DNA from: Streptomyces sp. NBC_00287
GTDB lineage: Bacteria > Actinomycetota > Actinomycetes > Streptomycetales > Streptomycetaceae
Length of the DNA stretch: 64,000 nt
Reading direction: 5' to 3'
Assembly: GCF_036173105.1 (NCBI RefSeq)
Contig: NZ_CP108053.1
Coordinates: forward strand, 248,001-312,000
The position numbers and the translations under genes were made by a program. Positions 18,401 through 25,738 of the stretch are shown piece by piece. Positions within the stretch are counted from its first letter, which is position 1. Every line of letters starts with the position of its first letter. Below the pieces are notes generated by a model. The model searched no databases. It saw nothing but the letters and a program-made list of their open reading frames with translations, and had not been told where the DNA came from.

Positions 18401-18980
18401 ACCCGGCGCCGAAAGCTGCCTGACGCCGTTCGGCGACCCCATCGAGTCCGGCAACAGCACCAACCCGTGGGAGCTGGGGTGGAGCTGGCTCACCGCGGAC
18501 GGCGCCCGATCGCAATGCTTCGGCCCGGACGACGAGTTCACCACCACCTACCGTGATCACTGGTGGACGCAGAAGACCATCGACTACTTCGCCGACCGCA
18601 CGCAGACCGGGAACTACGAGCTGGGCCACACCTACTACTACGACTACAGCCTCGCCGGCTTCGAGGGAGTCGGGAAGTACCTCGCGGACGTCGGAACGCT
18701 CGCCACGGCCGGGCACACCGGAAACCTGGCGTACACGTACCTGGGCTCGCACGACATCAGGATGACCCCCATCCGCGAGAATCCGGACGGCTCCGTGGTC
18801 TGGCGGTACACCGCGTACAACGAGTCCGACATCGAGTCCGGGACCCACCTGCCTGTCATCGGCTACACGGACTGGTGGAGCGACACCGTCGGTTCGCTCG
18901 TCGACCAGGTCGTCGGCGACTCCGGACCGATGTCACGCACGACCCAGGTCATCGAGTTCAACGTGACGCTGGGGCCGTGA
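15465..18980 (+). CDS. Giant Tat-exported ALF-repeat/Ala-rich helical protein
   Basis: About 1,171 residues. The N-terminus has a twin-arginine signal (SRRRILASLAGVAAAPALP, then AGPAHAAE). Four ALF-type repeats follow (pattern AL..G....(I/V)..F(L/I)..G, residues about 65-220), then a very Ala-rich heptad region (about 245-585). A second block of four ALF repeats follows (about 622-790), then another Ala-rich coil (about 800-960) and a distinct C-terminal domain (about 966-1171) rich in W, Y and D with two cysteines. TTG 15465 is chosen because GGAAGGA lies 8 bases upstream. ALF repeats are a Streptomyces-enriched family of unknown role. The C-terminal domain is not recognised and could be a toxin or binding module on a long stalk. 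Confidence 0.85.
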   Translation: MSPTLWSRRRILASLAGVAAAPALPSIFALTAGPAHAAEVDPGGTYNGLPDTDRGRAVWAYRSGGRAVRTAAAAALVGSAADVTTFLDQKLPVARAEDNRFTLMQSLVTAGKATREGIGGALSDGNAAVETFLKGGFQTAVHEDLKVAVATVMATGGRAVKRKASAALDTDSDFALRAFLSGGQFTAHEEDQRVQVMSILSTASPQVREYAQRALDDGSPRAIRWFLESGQYIARARDEESATIEQLVKVVEAEGLRAGRKTDEAVELSAQAVEAAEKAKEAALEAKAEAEAAEADVQRSARAANKAAEAAKGAAAAASTAVSASRTAQAAAQRSVAAAQAAAAAAASAGRAAAGAYRAAIAASKDASMASVARAAAEAAKKMVSFVRSVALKADIAAAAADQAGLAGAAAASSAINAAAAARASAEAAVAAGAAKSEAAAAQQAAAAAETAAARATEAAKRSQTLAGQSAAAARTARDAAISAADHAEKAAAAAVEAADHAGEAVDYANRSTIAADGAVKAANKAAAAVAEARDVELAAREAESATLAEETEEALERARQEASAETDQLERFNRERTQEARLSEEIRAHISSAEAALRDGKTEEAVAAGRKAAVQLIDRSGTWTREAAEFALAGSDEDVVHWIDTDRVIALQQDNAENVAALAAVSTTDVAKAAAAALQTEDAARIKSFLESGAIEAAKENNQVEVFAILAEDGTGSAVRRAAEAALDAGTAEALHTFLHVERTAAVREDDRVAAMTLLANGGPYVKAAAKIALEGNTHMLRQFIGTTQHEFARIDQDHATHISAIRAEIARAAKIAADAQEDAARASEAAAIANEAADKATEWAELAKGYAADAAKSAEEARKNAEAAEASAAEAAQSAETARQAAAAARQASSVARQAATRAVRSAEVAASYAADAQSSATAARKASIEAGKDAAAAAQAAFEARNLVIQAAIREAIQNALDNANVPIGDGETDLPPGAESCLTPFGDPIESGNSTNPWELGWSWLTADGARSQCFGPDDEFTTTYRDHWWTQKTIDYFADRTQTGNYELGHTYYYDYSLAGFEGVGKYLADVGTLATAGHTGNLAYTYLGSHDIRMTPIRENPDGSVVWRYTAYNESDIESGTHLPVIGYTDWWSDTVGSLVDQVVGDSGPMSRTTQVIEFNVTLGP

Positions 18981-18989
18981 TGGGCAAGA

Positions 18990-19024
18990 GGGCAGGTGGA
19001 CGGTGGCTCGTCGCCACCCTGCCC
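18990..19024 (+). terminator. Hairpin after the ALF-repeat gene
   Basis: GGTGGC (19002-19007) pairs with GCCACC (19013-19018), extended across a bulge by GGGCAG (18990-18995) with CTGCCC (19019-19024). It starts 10 bases after the stop codon and is a probable terminator for the rightward gene. Confidence 0.55.
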
Positions 19025-19073
19025 CCTTCCGCGAGTCCGACTCCCAGCGCTACCTGAGCGACCAGTCGACAAT

Positions 19074-19113
19074 GGCCGGTGGCCGCGGAACATCCGTTCC
19101 GCGGCCACCGGCC
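19074..19113 (-). terminator. Perfect 18-bp hairpin terminator
   Basis: Bases 19074-19091 pair perfectly with 19096-19113 around a 4-base loop. The stem lies 13 bases past the stop codon of the leftward protease-like gene and can terminate transcription from either side of this convergent pair. Confidence 0.8.
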
Positions 19114-19126
19114 GGCAACGCGCAGG

Positions 19127-21247
19127 CTAGTAGTTGTAGGTGTTGGCGAAGCGGGAGCGGGTGTAGTCCCAGCTGGTGGCGGGAACGGTGTAGCCGGCGA
19201 GGCCGGAGTTGAAGAGAGCGTCCGGGCGTGCGGTCCAGGTCCACATCTTCACGCTGCTGTCGGCGAGGTAATGCATGATCGAGAGGTCGTCGCGGCCGTC
19301 GCCGTTGTAGTCGCCGACGACGAGCTGGGACCGGGTGATGTCGAGGCCGCCGGGGCTGTTGAGGGTGACCTTGGCCGAGCCGAAGCGGTCGGTGCCGTCG
19401 ACGTTCTCCGACATGATGGTCGAGGTCTTGTCGCTGCCGTCGGCGTAGTCGTACCAGATGGTGGCGTCGTCGCGGCCATCGCCATTGAAGTCGCCGGAGT
19501 GCGGGTAAGCGCGGTTCCAGTCGAGGGCGAGGGTCTGCCACCACACGGTGGGAGCAGCGAAGCCGCCGTTGGGCTGGGCGTTGAAGACGTAGGTCTTGAT
19601 GCTGTCATCACCCTGGCCGTAGAAGACGCTCAGGTCGTCGCGGCCATCGCCATTGAAGTCGCCAGTGATGATTTTGGCGCGGGCCCGTGCCCAGGTGCCG
19701 GTGGGGGCGGACCAGGAGCTGGTGGGGGCGTTGAAGGTGCCGGAGGCGGTGGAGACGTAGGTCCAGATCTTGGTGGTGCCGTCGGGATAGGCGTACCAGA
19801 CGGCGATGTCGTCGCGGCCGTCGCCGTTGAAGTCACCGGACTGGGGGGTCATGTAGGTCTTGTGGAAGGGGCCCCCGGCCGGGCTGCTCCACGCTTCGAC
19901 GGGGTCGGCGAAGGTGCCGTCGGGCTTCCCGAGGAAGGTCCACAACTTGACGGTGGTGTCGCTGTAGCCGAGGAGGGCGGCGATGTCGCCGCGGCCGTCG
20001 CCGTTGAAGTCGCCAGTGACGAGCTTGTGGTTCTTGGCTTCCCAGGCGCCGGCGGGGAAGGTGAACCCGCGCTCCGGAGAGCTGATTGCTCCGTCGGTGG
20101 CGGCGAGGAAGGTGTAGATGTTGTCGGTGCCGGCCGTGAAGTCGTACCAGGCGGCCATGTCACTGCGACCGTTGCCGTCGTAGTCGTGGCGCGGAGCGCT
20201 GTTGCTGGACCACTGCGACTGGTTCTGGGCGTTGTAGACGACGAGGTCACCGCCGTCGCCCAGGCTGGCGTAGCCGCCCGCGGCGGAGGTCTTCGACTCC
20301 CACAGGGAGGCGCCGGCGGCCGACTTCACGGACAGGTTGCCGGCCGCGCTGAGGGTGGCGGTGGCGCCCGCGTTGCCGCTCGTGCCCGAGGACCACAGGG
20401 TCTTGCCGGCGTTGGAGGCAACCGTCAGGTTGCCGTCGGTGCCCATGGTGACCTTGGCGGACTTCGACAGCAGGGAGTCGCCGGAGGCCAGGGTCTGCCC
20501 GGCGGTGAGGCTCGCGCCGCCCGGCTTGCCGTCGGTGCGGGCGGCGATCGCGCCGGTACGGGTCTCGGTGGTGCCGTGGCAGCCGCCCTGCCAGGAGCGG
20601 GAGTTGACGGCGACCAGCTCGTACGAGCCCCCGCTCGTAGCGCGCAGGACCGGGCCGCCGGTGTCGCCCTTGCAGACGGAGTCGTCGGCGCTCTTGCCGG
20701 TCATGGCGAGGGTGCCGTCGGCGACCGCGTCCAGGGTGTAGTTGGCCTGGTGGAGCTTGCCGGGCACCCATTCGGTCTTGGTGCGGCCGTAGCCCAGGAC
20801 GGTCAGCGCGTCACCGGCGGCGGGCGCGGTGGCGGCGAGCTTGACCGGGGTGACGGCGGTCGCCGGGGAGGCCAGCCGGGCGAAGACCAGGTCGCGGCCG
20901 GCCCGCGGCACGATCTGGGTGACCTCGGCGACATGGCCACCGGTGCCGCTCAACGTGGTGCGGCCGATCGTGGCGACCGTCTTCAGCTTCGGCTTCCCGG
21001 CCGCCGGCGCGGTACCGGACTGCGGGTCGTCGGCGAAGCAGGAAGCGGCGGTGACCAGCCACTCCGGGTCGACCAGAGCGGCCGAGCAGGAACGCGTGCC
21101 GCCGATGTCGAGGTGGGCGGTGAAGGCGTGGGTGCCGTCCGGGGCCGGGGTGCCGACCACGGCGTGCGCGGCGGGCAGCGGCACGGACAGGACCGCGCCG
21201 GCGGCGAGCAGGGCCAGGACGGGTCTGAGGCGGCGGGGCGAGAACAT
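19127..21247 (-). CDS. Secreted trypsin-fold pseudoprotease with lectin and FG-GAP repeats
   Basis: A 706-residue secreted protein. The signal peptide ends near AHA (residue 29). A trypsin-like domain spans about 30-230, but the catalytic His is Ser69 (WLVTAASCF instead of TAAHC) and the nucleophile is Thr196 (CKGDTGGPV instead of GDSGGP); only the Asp (D119 in DLVFARL) survives, so it is probably inactive. Residues about 240-346 resemble a B-lectin (TLASGDSLLS, GNLTV, GGDLVVYN). Residues about 350-690 hold six Asp-rich FG-GAP/VCBS motifs (GDFNGDGRDD and variants) likely to bind calcium. It probably binds extracellular ligands. Confidence 0.88.
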   Translation of the reverse strand: MFSPRRLRPVLALLAAGAVLSVPLPAAHAVVGTPAPDGTHAFTAHLDIGGTRSCSAALVDPEWLVTAASCFADDPQSGTAPAAGKPKLKTVATIGRTTLSGTGGHVAEVTQIVPRAGRDLVFARLASPATAVTPVKLAATAPAAGDALTVLGYGRTKTEWVPGKLHQANYTLDAVADGTLAMTGKSADDSVCKGDTGGPVLRATSGGSYELVAVNSRSWQGGCHGTTETRTGAIAARTDGKPGGASLTAGQTLASGDSLLSKSAKVTMGTDGNLTVASNAGKTLWSSGTSGNAGATATLSAAGNLSVKSAAGASLWESKTSAAGGYASLGDGGDLVVYNAQNQSQWSSNSAPRHDYDGNGRSDMAAWYDFTAGTDNIYTFLAATDGAISSPERGFTFPAGAWEAKNHKLVTGDFNGDGRGDIAALLGYSDTTVKLWTFLGKPDGTFADPVEAWSSPAGGPFHKTYMTPQSGDFNGDGRDDIAVWYAYPDGTTKIWTYVSTASGTFNAPTSSWSAPTGTWARARAKIITGDFNGDGRDDLSVFYGQGDDSIKTYVFNAQPNGGFAAPTVWWQTLALDWNRAYPHSGDFNGDGRDDATIWYDYADGSDKTSTIMSENVDGTDRFGSAKVTLNSPGGLDITRSQLVVGDYNGDGRDDLSIMHYLADSSVKMWTWTARPDALFNSGLAGYTVPATSWDYTRSRFANTYNY

Positions 21248-21285
21248 GGGGTATCCCTCTCAGCTGAACGAACGTGCCGGATGGC

Positions 21286-21762
21286 CTACTTGGTGGCGCG
21301 GAGCTCCACGAGCGTGTGGTCGCGGCCCTCCGGGTCGGCGCTCTCGCCGACCGCGGTCCAGCTGTTCGGGTCGATGTCGTAGGAGGTCTCGGTGCCGTCC
21401 ACCGTCATGTCGGCGACGATCTTGTAGTCGTTGCCCTTGATGCCGTAGACCGCCGGCACCTCCATGGCGACCCGGCCGGAGGCACCCCGCACCGAGAAGC
21501 AGAACGCTTCGGTCCTGTCGCGCGCCCAGACCTCGATGAGCCCGGTGGCGCCGCAGTCGGCGAGCAGGATGTTGCCGTCGCCGGTGGTCAGCCGGATGCC
21601 GGTGTCGGCGTAGATCTGATCCGCGTTCGGATACGCGAAGTCCTCGACGGCCACCGGAGGTATGTCCTCGGCAGTGGCGGTCGAGGCGCCGTTGAACAGC
21701 AGCGCGGCAGCGGCGGCGACGGCCGCGGTGGCGGCGCCGGCCAGTGTGATCAGGGGTCTCAC
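21286..21762 (-). CDS. Secreted protein of unknown function
   Basis: A 158-residue protein with a signal peptide (ITLAGAATAAVAAAAALLF, cleavage near TATAE). The mature part is acidic with two cysteines (LADCGATG and FCFSV), consistent with one disulfide and a beta-rich fold. GTG 21762 has GGAGG just upstream. It lies 38 bases ahead of the pseudoprotease gene on the same strand, so the two may be co-expressed; it could be a partner or inhibitor-like protein. No family is recognised. Confidence 0.72.
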   Translation of the reverse strand: MRPLITLAGAATAAVAAAAALLFNGASTATAEDIPPVAVEDFAYPNADQIYADTGIRLTTGDGNILLADCGATGLIEVWARDRTEAFCFSVRGASGRVAMEVPAVYGIKGNDYKIVADMTVDGTETSYDIDPNSWTAVGESADPEGRDHTLVELRATK

Positions 21763-21828
21763 GGGTCCTCCGTCTTTTCGAGCGGGCGCTCGGCTATGCG
21801 TTCGGCCATGTGGGGCGCCCTACTCGTA

Positions 21829-22734
21829 TCAGCCCGCTTGAGCCCCTCGCTCCTGAAAAGTTCCAGGGTCCTGGCCCGCCCCGGGGATGTGCTCAAGTGA
21901 GTCCAGGTCGGCGCGGAGCAAAGAGTGGTCTGAATACGGGGAGGATTGCACGCTGTGCGTGAGCGGGGCGATGCCTCGCAGGAAGATGTAGTCGAACTTG
22001 CTGAGCCATGCGGTGGTCGTCTCGCAGGTGCCGTCGACGGGCGAGGGGTGGCACTGCGGGTCGGCATCCGCAGCCAGTGCCCACATCCGGGTGAGTTCGG
22101 GAGCGTCCGGTACGGCGTTGAAGTCACCGAGAACAATTGCGCGGTCGTGCCGGGCAACTGCCGTGGCGAGTACGTCCGTTTGCTCCGCTCGGATCTCTTC
22201 TTGACGTCGTTCGGCGAGGTGTGTGTTGAAGACCCGGACGAGCCGGCCGCCCACGCGAGTGGTGACTGCCATGTACCCACGGTCTTCGGATCCACCGTCG
22301 GGGTATTCCACGTTGACGCGGTCTTTCATGGGTGCCGCCGACAGAATCGCCTGGCCGTAGGCTCCCGGACGCCACGGCACTCCCCCGCAGCGGCCCCAAT
22401 TCCGCAGCACCGTCCCGTACTCGACGTGGTAGACCAGCCCGTAGAGGTCCTCCAGATAATCGCGGATCCTCGCCACGTCGCGCTCGCACGCTTCTTGCAA
22501 GCCGATGACCTGAGGCGCGTATGTGGCGATCTCCGCTGCCCGATCGACGTTGCTTTCCTCGCAGGGGTTGCAGAGGTTCCACGTCATTACCCGGTTCGGA
22601 ACAACATCCTTTACGGCGCTCGCGGGCAGTTGTCTGGCGATGGGGGCACCGCTTGGTGCACTGGGGCCGACGAGCACCGCACAGACCACGATCACGGCGC
22701 CCGCGAGCAGCCGCGTGCCCCTTTCGAGCACCAT
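21829..22734 (-). CDS. Secreted endonuclease/exonuclease/phosphatase-family protein
   Basis: A 301-residue protein with an N-terminal hydrophobic signal or anchor (LLAGAVIVVCAVLVG). The catalytic motifs of the EEP superfamily are all present: VMTWNLCNP, VIGLQEA, VFNTHL, IVLGDFNAVPD and PYSDHSLL. Extra cysteine pairs (CNPCEES, WGRCGG, PQCHP and TCETT) suggest extracellular disulfides. Substrates in this superfamily range from DNA to phospholipids and phosphates, so the target is unknown. It is separated from the gene at 21762 by 66 bases on the same strand. Confidence 0.85.
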   Translation of the reverse strand: MVLERGTRLLAGAVIVVCAVLVGPSAPSGAPIARQLPASAVKDVVPNRVMTWNLCNPCEESNVDRAAEIATYAPQVIGLQEACERDVARIRDYLEDLYGLVYHVEYGTVLRNWGRCGGVPWRPGAYGQAILSAAPMKDRVNVEYPDGGSEDRGYMAVTTRVGGRLVRVFNTHLAERRQEEIRAEQTDVLATAVARHDRAIVLGDFNAVPDAPELTRMWALAADADPQCHPSPVDGTCETTTAWLSKFDYIFLRGIAPLTHSVQSSPYSDHSLLRADLDSLEHIPGAGQDPGTFQERGAQAG

Positions 22735-22939
22735 CGCCTCCTGATTGTGGATTCATATGGCAACTGGCGTCGCCATTCACGAGGTTATGCGACGGGGTTG
22801 TCAGCAACCCTGCTTTTGGATCTTAACCAGGCGACTGCGCCCGGCCGTCCGACAGAGCCGTCCGAGGCCTGCCCGGCCACTCAAAGCATCGTCCCGCCAC
22901 CGTGAGTGACCTCCCTATTGCCGGGTACTCGACAGCGGT

Positions 22940-24028
22940 GTGGAACCCCTTGCCGTACCGGTCAACTCACACAATGAGTGGGACCCCTTGGAAGAAATCG
23001 TCGTCGGGCGGCTCGACGGTGCGACCATCCCTTCCCGCCATCCGGTGGTGACCTGCAACGTTCCGCCCTGGGCCGGACGGCTGCTGGGGTTGGCGGCCGG
23101 CTTCAAGTACCCGAGCGTGCTGATCGAGCGGGCCCAGCAGGAGCTCGATGAGTTCATTGCCCTGCTGCGGTCCTTCGATGTCACGGTCAGGCAGCCGGAC
23201 CCGGTCGACCACAGGCGGCGCTTCGGGACCCCGCACTGGTCGTCGCGCGGCTTCTGCAACACCTGCCCGCGGGACAGCCTGCTGGTGATCGGCGACGAGA
23301 TCATCGAGACGCCGATGGTGTGGCCCTGCCGGTACTTCGAGACCCACTCCTATCGCCCGATCCTCAAGGACTACTTCCGGCGTGGCGCTCGCTGGACGTC
23401 GGCCCCGAAGCCGCAGCTCACCGACGAGCTCTTCGTGCCGGGGTTCCGTGCGGCGCGGTCCGGGGAGCCCGTGCGGCACATCCTCACCGAGTTCGAGCCG
23501 GTCTTCGACGCCGCGGATTTCGTACGCGCCGGCCGGGACCTGTTCGTCACGCGGAGCAACGTCACCAACCGGACGGGCATCGAGTGGCTGCGCCGCCACC
23601 TCGGACCCGGCTATCGGATCCACGAGATCGACAGCCGCTGCCGTACGCCCATGCACATCGACACCACCTTCGTCCTGCTGGCGCCCGGCAAGGCCCTGGT
23701 CAATCCCGAATACATCGACGTGGACCACCTGCCGGACGTCCTGAAGTCGTGGGACATCCTCATCGCCCCCGAGCCCGACCCGATCGACGACCGCCTGCTC
23801 AGGATCACGTCGATGTGCGGCAAGTGGCTCAGCATGAACGTGCTCATGCTCGACGAGAAGCGGGTGATCGCCGAGCGCCACCACACCGGCATGCTGCGCG
23901 CCCTCGAACGGTGGGGCTTCGAGCCCGTCCCGGGTGATCTGCTGCATTACGCGCCCTTCGGCGGCTCGTTCCACTGCGCGACGCTCGACATCCGACGCCG
24001 CGGAACGCTGGAGTCCTACTTCGACTGA
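22940..24028 (+). CDS. Glycine/inosamine amidinotransferase (AGAT-like)
   Basis: A 362-residue enzyme strikingly similar to vertebrate L-arginine:glycine amidinotransferase. The catalytic segments are EPVFDAADFVRAGRD (Asp), MHIDTTFVLL (H239) and GGSFHCATLDI (C346), and the signature KWLSMNVLMLDEKRV and C-terminal RRRGTLESYFD are shared with GATM. Family members move an amidino group from arginine to glycine or to aminated inositols (StrB in streptomycin synthesis). No aminocyclitol genes surround it, so the acceptor is open: guanidinoacetate or a specialised metabolite precursor. GTG 22940 is the only reasonable start. Confidence 0.9.
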   Translation: MEPLAVPVNSHNEWDPLEEIVVGRLDGATIPSRHPVVTCNVPPWAGRLLGLAAGFKYPSVLIERAQQELDEFIALLRSFDVTVRQPDPVDHRRRFGTPHWSSRGFCNTCPRDSLLVIGDEIIETPMVWPCRYFETHSYRPILKDYFRRGARWTSAPKPQLTDELFVPGFRAARSGEPVRHILTEFEPVFDAADFVRAGRDLFVTRSNVTNRTGIEWLRRHLGPGYRIHEIDSRCRTPMHIDTTFVLLAPGKALVNPEYIDVDHLPDVLKSWDILIAPEPDPIDDRLLRITSMCGKWLSMNVLMLDEKRVIAERHHTGMLRALERWGFEPVPGDLLHYAPFGGSFHCATLDIRRRGTLESYFD

Positions 24029-24194
24029 CCAGTCAGCCACGGTGAGCGTGATCCATGCCGAACATATCGTCAACAATTTTGGTGGCAATAGTGGGTCCGC
24101 GATGAGTTCCGGCCGAGTCGCGAGTCTCTTCTGGTGACCGCCGTAGGACAAGGTCGTACGACGCTGCCCGGCACGAAACACCACGGAGGACACC

Positions 24195-25010
24195 ATGACG
24201 ACCGCACCGGACGATCCGACCGCCGCGCTGCCCGGCCGCCCGCCCGTCGTTGACCTGGCGACTTGGCAGGCCGCCCGTGACGAGCTTCTGGTCCGCGAGA
24301 AGGCCCATACTCGCGAGGGCGACGCCATCGCCGCGGCCCGCCGGCGGCTGCCGATGGTGGAGTTCGACGGGACGGTCGAGGTCGTCGGACCCGACGGCCC
24401 GGTTCCGTTCCTGGACCTGTTCCAGGACCGGGACGAGCTCGTCGTCTACAAGCACATGTGGTACGACGGCGCGCCGCACCAGGGGCAGTGCGAGGGCTGT
24501 ACCACCACGGCCTGGCACATGAAGGACGCCGTCTACCTCAACGCCCGCGGCGTCTCGTTCGCGGTCCTGACCACGGGCCGTTGGGACGAGGTGGCCTCGT
24601 ACGTCGAGTTCATGGGCTACACCCAGCCCTGGTACTCGGTGCGGGACGTGGACGAGCCGGTCGGCGGAGACATGGGGTACATCACCTGCTTTCTGCGCGA
24701 CGGCGACCGCGTGTTCCTCACCTACTCCACGACGGGCCGTGGCAACGAGCCGGTCAACGGGTCCCTCGGCCTGCTCGACATGACGCCCTACGGCCGCCGC
24801 GAGGGGTGGGAGGACAACCCCGAGGGCTGGCCCGAGGCCCCTGAGGTCGGCGCGCCGGTCGGTGGGCATGGCGCGCCGATCTGCTGGTACTGGCGCTCGG
24901 ACGCGGACGGCAACGCCACCTGGGGGCCGACCAGTCGGCCCGTACCGCAGTGGACCCGGCCCGGGGCGGGCCCTGTTGAGAGCCTCGGGCGGCGCGGCCA
25001 CCACCACTGA
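24195..25010 (+). CDS. DUF899 thioredoxin-fold protein
   Basis: A 271-residue member of the DUF899 family, recognised by WQAARDELLVREKAHTREGDAIAAARRRLPMV near the N-terminus, DLFQDRDELVVYKHMWYD and QCEGCTTTAWHM (CxxC, about residue 96). The fold is thioredoxin-like, but activity is not established. An actinobacterial C-terminal extension ends in GRRGHHH. GGAGG precedes ATG 24195. It lies about 165 bases after the amidinotransferase gene on the same strand and may be independently expressed. Confidence 0.88.
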   Translation: MTTAPDDPTAALPGRPPVVDLATWQAARDELLVREKAHTREGDAIAAARRRLPMVEFDGTVEVVGPDGPVPFLDLFQDRDELVVYKHMWYDGAPHQGQCEGCTTTAWHMKDAVYLNARGVSFAVLTTGRWDEVASYVEFMGYTQPWYSVRDVDEPVGGDMGYITCFLRDGDRVFLTYSTTGRGNEPVNGSLGLLDMTPYGRREGWEDNPEGWPEAPEVGAPVGGHGAPICWYWRSDADGNATWGPTSRPVPQWTRPGAGPVESLGRRGHHH

Positions 25011-25074
25011 GGGACGGGGTGTTTACCCAGGATGCCCTGGGGCACTCGTGGCGTGCCTGAGTGGCCGCGGGAAG

Positions 25075-25112
25075 GAGGCTGCGGGCACGGTGGGACCCGT
25101 GCCCGCAGCCTC
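25075..25112. terminator. Bidirectional hairpin terminator
   Basis: A perfect 16-bp stem (25075-25090 with 25097-25112) with a 6-base loop lies between convergent genes ending at 25010 and 25143. Confidence 0.8.
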
Positions 25113-25142
25113 AACTTCTGTCCCAGACCTGCCTTCTGTGGC

Positions 25143-25508
25143 TCAATCCCCGACTTCACCTGCCGGTGGCAGCTGTTCGTCGGGCACGACGTTCACCGCG
25201 GCCTCCTCCGCACCCGTCGCCGCATCCTCGGTGGTGTCCGTCTGCGCGCCCTCGTCCGGCGCCGTCACGTCGGGTGCCTCCTGCGCCAGTCTCTCGTCGA
25301 GGGACTCGCCCTCGTGTTGCTCGGACGCCGTGGTGCCTGTCTTGGTGACACTCATCGGCTCGTCCGGCGGGGAGTAGGCCTCGTCGAGCATGTCGTCGTA
25401 CGTGCGCTCGTCCGTCGCGTCCTGAAGGTCCAGCGGGGCGGCGTCCGCCTGCTCCTCATTGCTCCCCGTGGGCTGATAGACGTCGTCCGCCATGTTCTCG
25501 TCGCTCAT
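25143..25508 (-). CDS. DUF5709-family acidic protein
   Basis: A 121-residue, very acidic, probably disordered protein (MSDENMADDVYQPTGSNEEQ, then LDEAYSPPDEPMSVTKTGTTASEQHEGESLDERLAQE). This pattern matches the DUF5709 family widespread in Streptomyces, of unknown function. ATG 25508 is chosen over the upstream ATG because GGAGG lies 5 bases before it. It lies downstream of the small membrane ORF and monooxygenase on the same strand. Confidence 0.85.
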   Translation of the reverse strand: MSDENMADDVYQPTGSNEEQADAAPLDLQDATDERTYDDMLDEAYSPPDEPMSVTKTGTTASEQHEGESLDERLAQEAPDVTAPDEGAQTDTTEDAATGAEEAAVNVVPDEQLPPAGEVGD

Positions 25509-25568
25509 CTTCGCCTCCAAGGGTCGGATTCGTCGGGGTCGCCAGCGGCCGGATTCCTCTCGGGCCGG

Positions 25569-25693
25569 TCACAACGCCAGTACCAGCGCGAAGGCGAGGA
25601 AGAACGCCGCGCACAGTACGACGACGATCATGATGATGAACAGCGGGCCCTTGGCCCAGCCCTTCGCCGGGTTGTACGTCTCTTTTCGTTCAT
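25569..25693 (-). pseudogene. Frameshifted small single-pass membrane protein
   Basis: The frame ending at 25569 encodes KETYNPAKGWAKGPLF and then the transmembrane helix IIMIVVVLCAAFFLAFALVL, a pattern typical of small Streptomyces membrane proteins (DUF6480-like C-terminus). It has no usable in-frame start. ATG 25693 lies one base out of frame; one added A in the four-A run (25683-25686) would give MNEKETYNPAKGW and a complete 41-residue protein. Either a real frameshift or a sequencing error. Confidence 0.5.
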
Positions 25694-25738
25694 GGTCGCC
25701 GGGTACCCGTTCAGGGGAGGCCCTACGAACAATCAGGC

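Noticed and set aside
16074..18848. 924-residue minus-strand open frame opposite the ALF-repeat gene
   Set aside because: Antisense shadow: Ala-rich GC-biased codons on the real strand leave few stops on the other. Its translation is Gly/Arg-rich low complexity with no domain.
19079..21382. 767-residue plus-strand open frame opposite the pseudoprotease
   Set aside because: Antisense shadow with Gly/Ala/Val-rich translation; the minus strand shows signal peptide, fold motifs and repeats.
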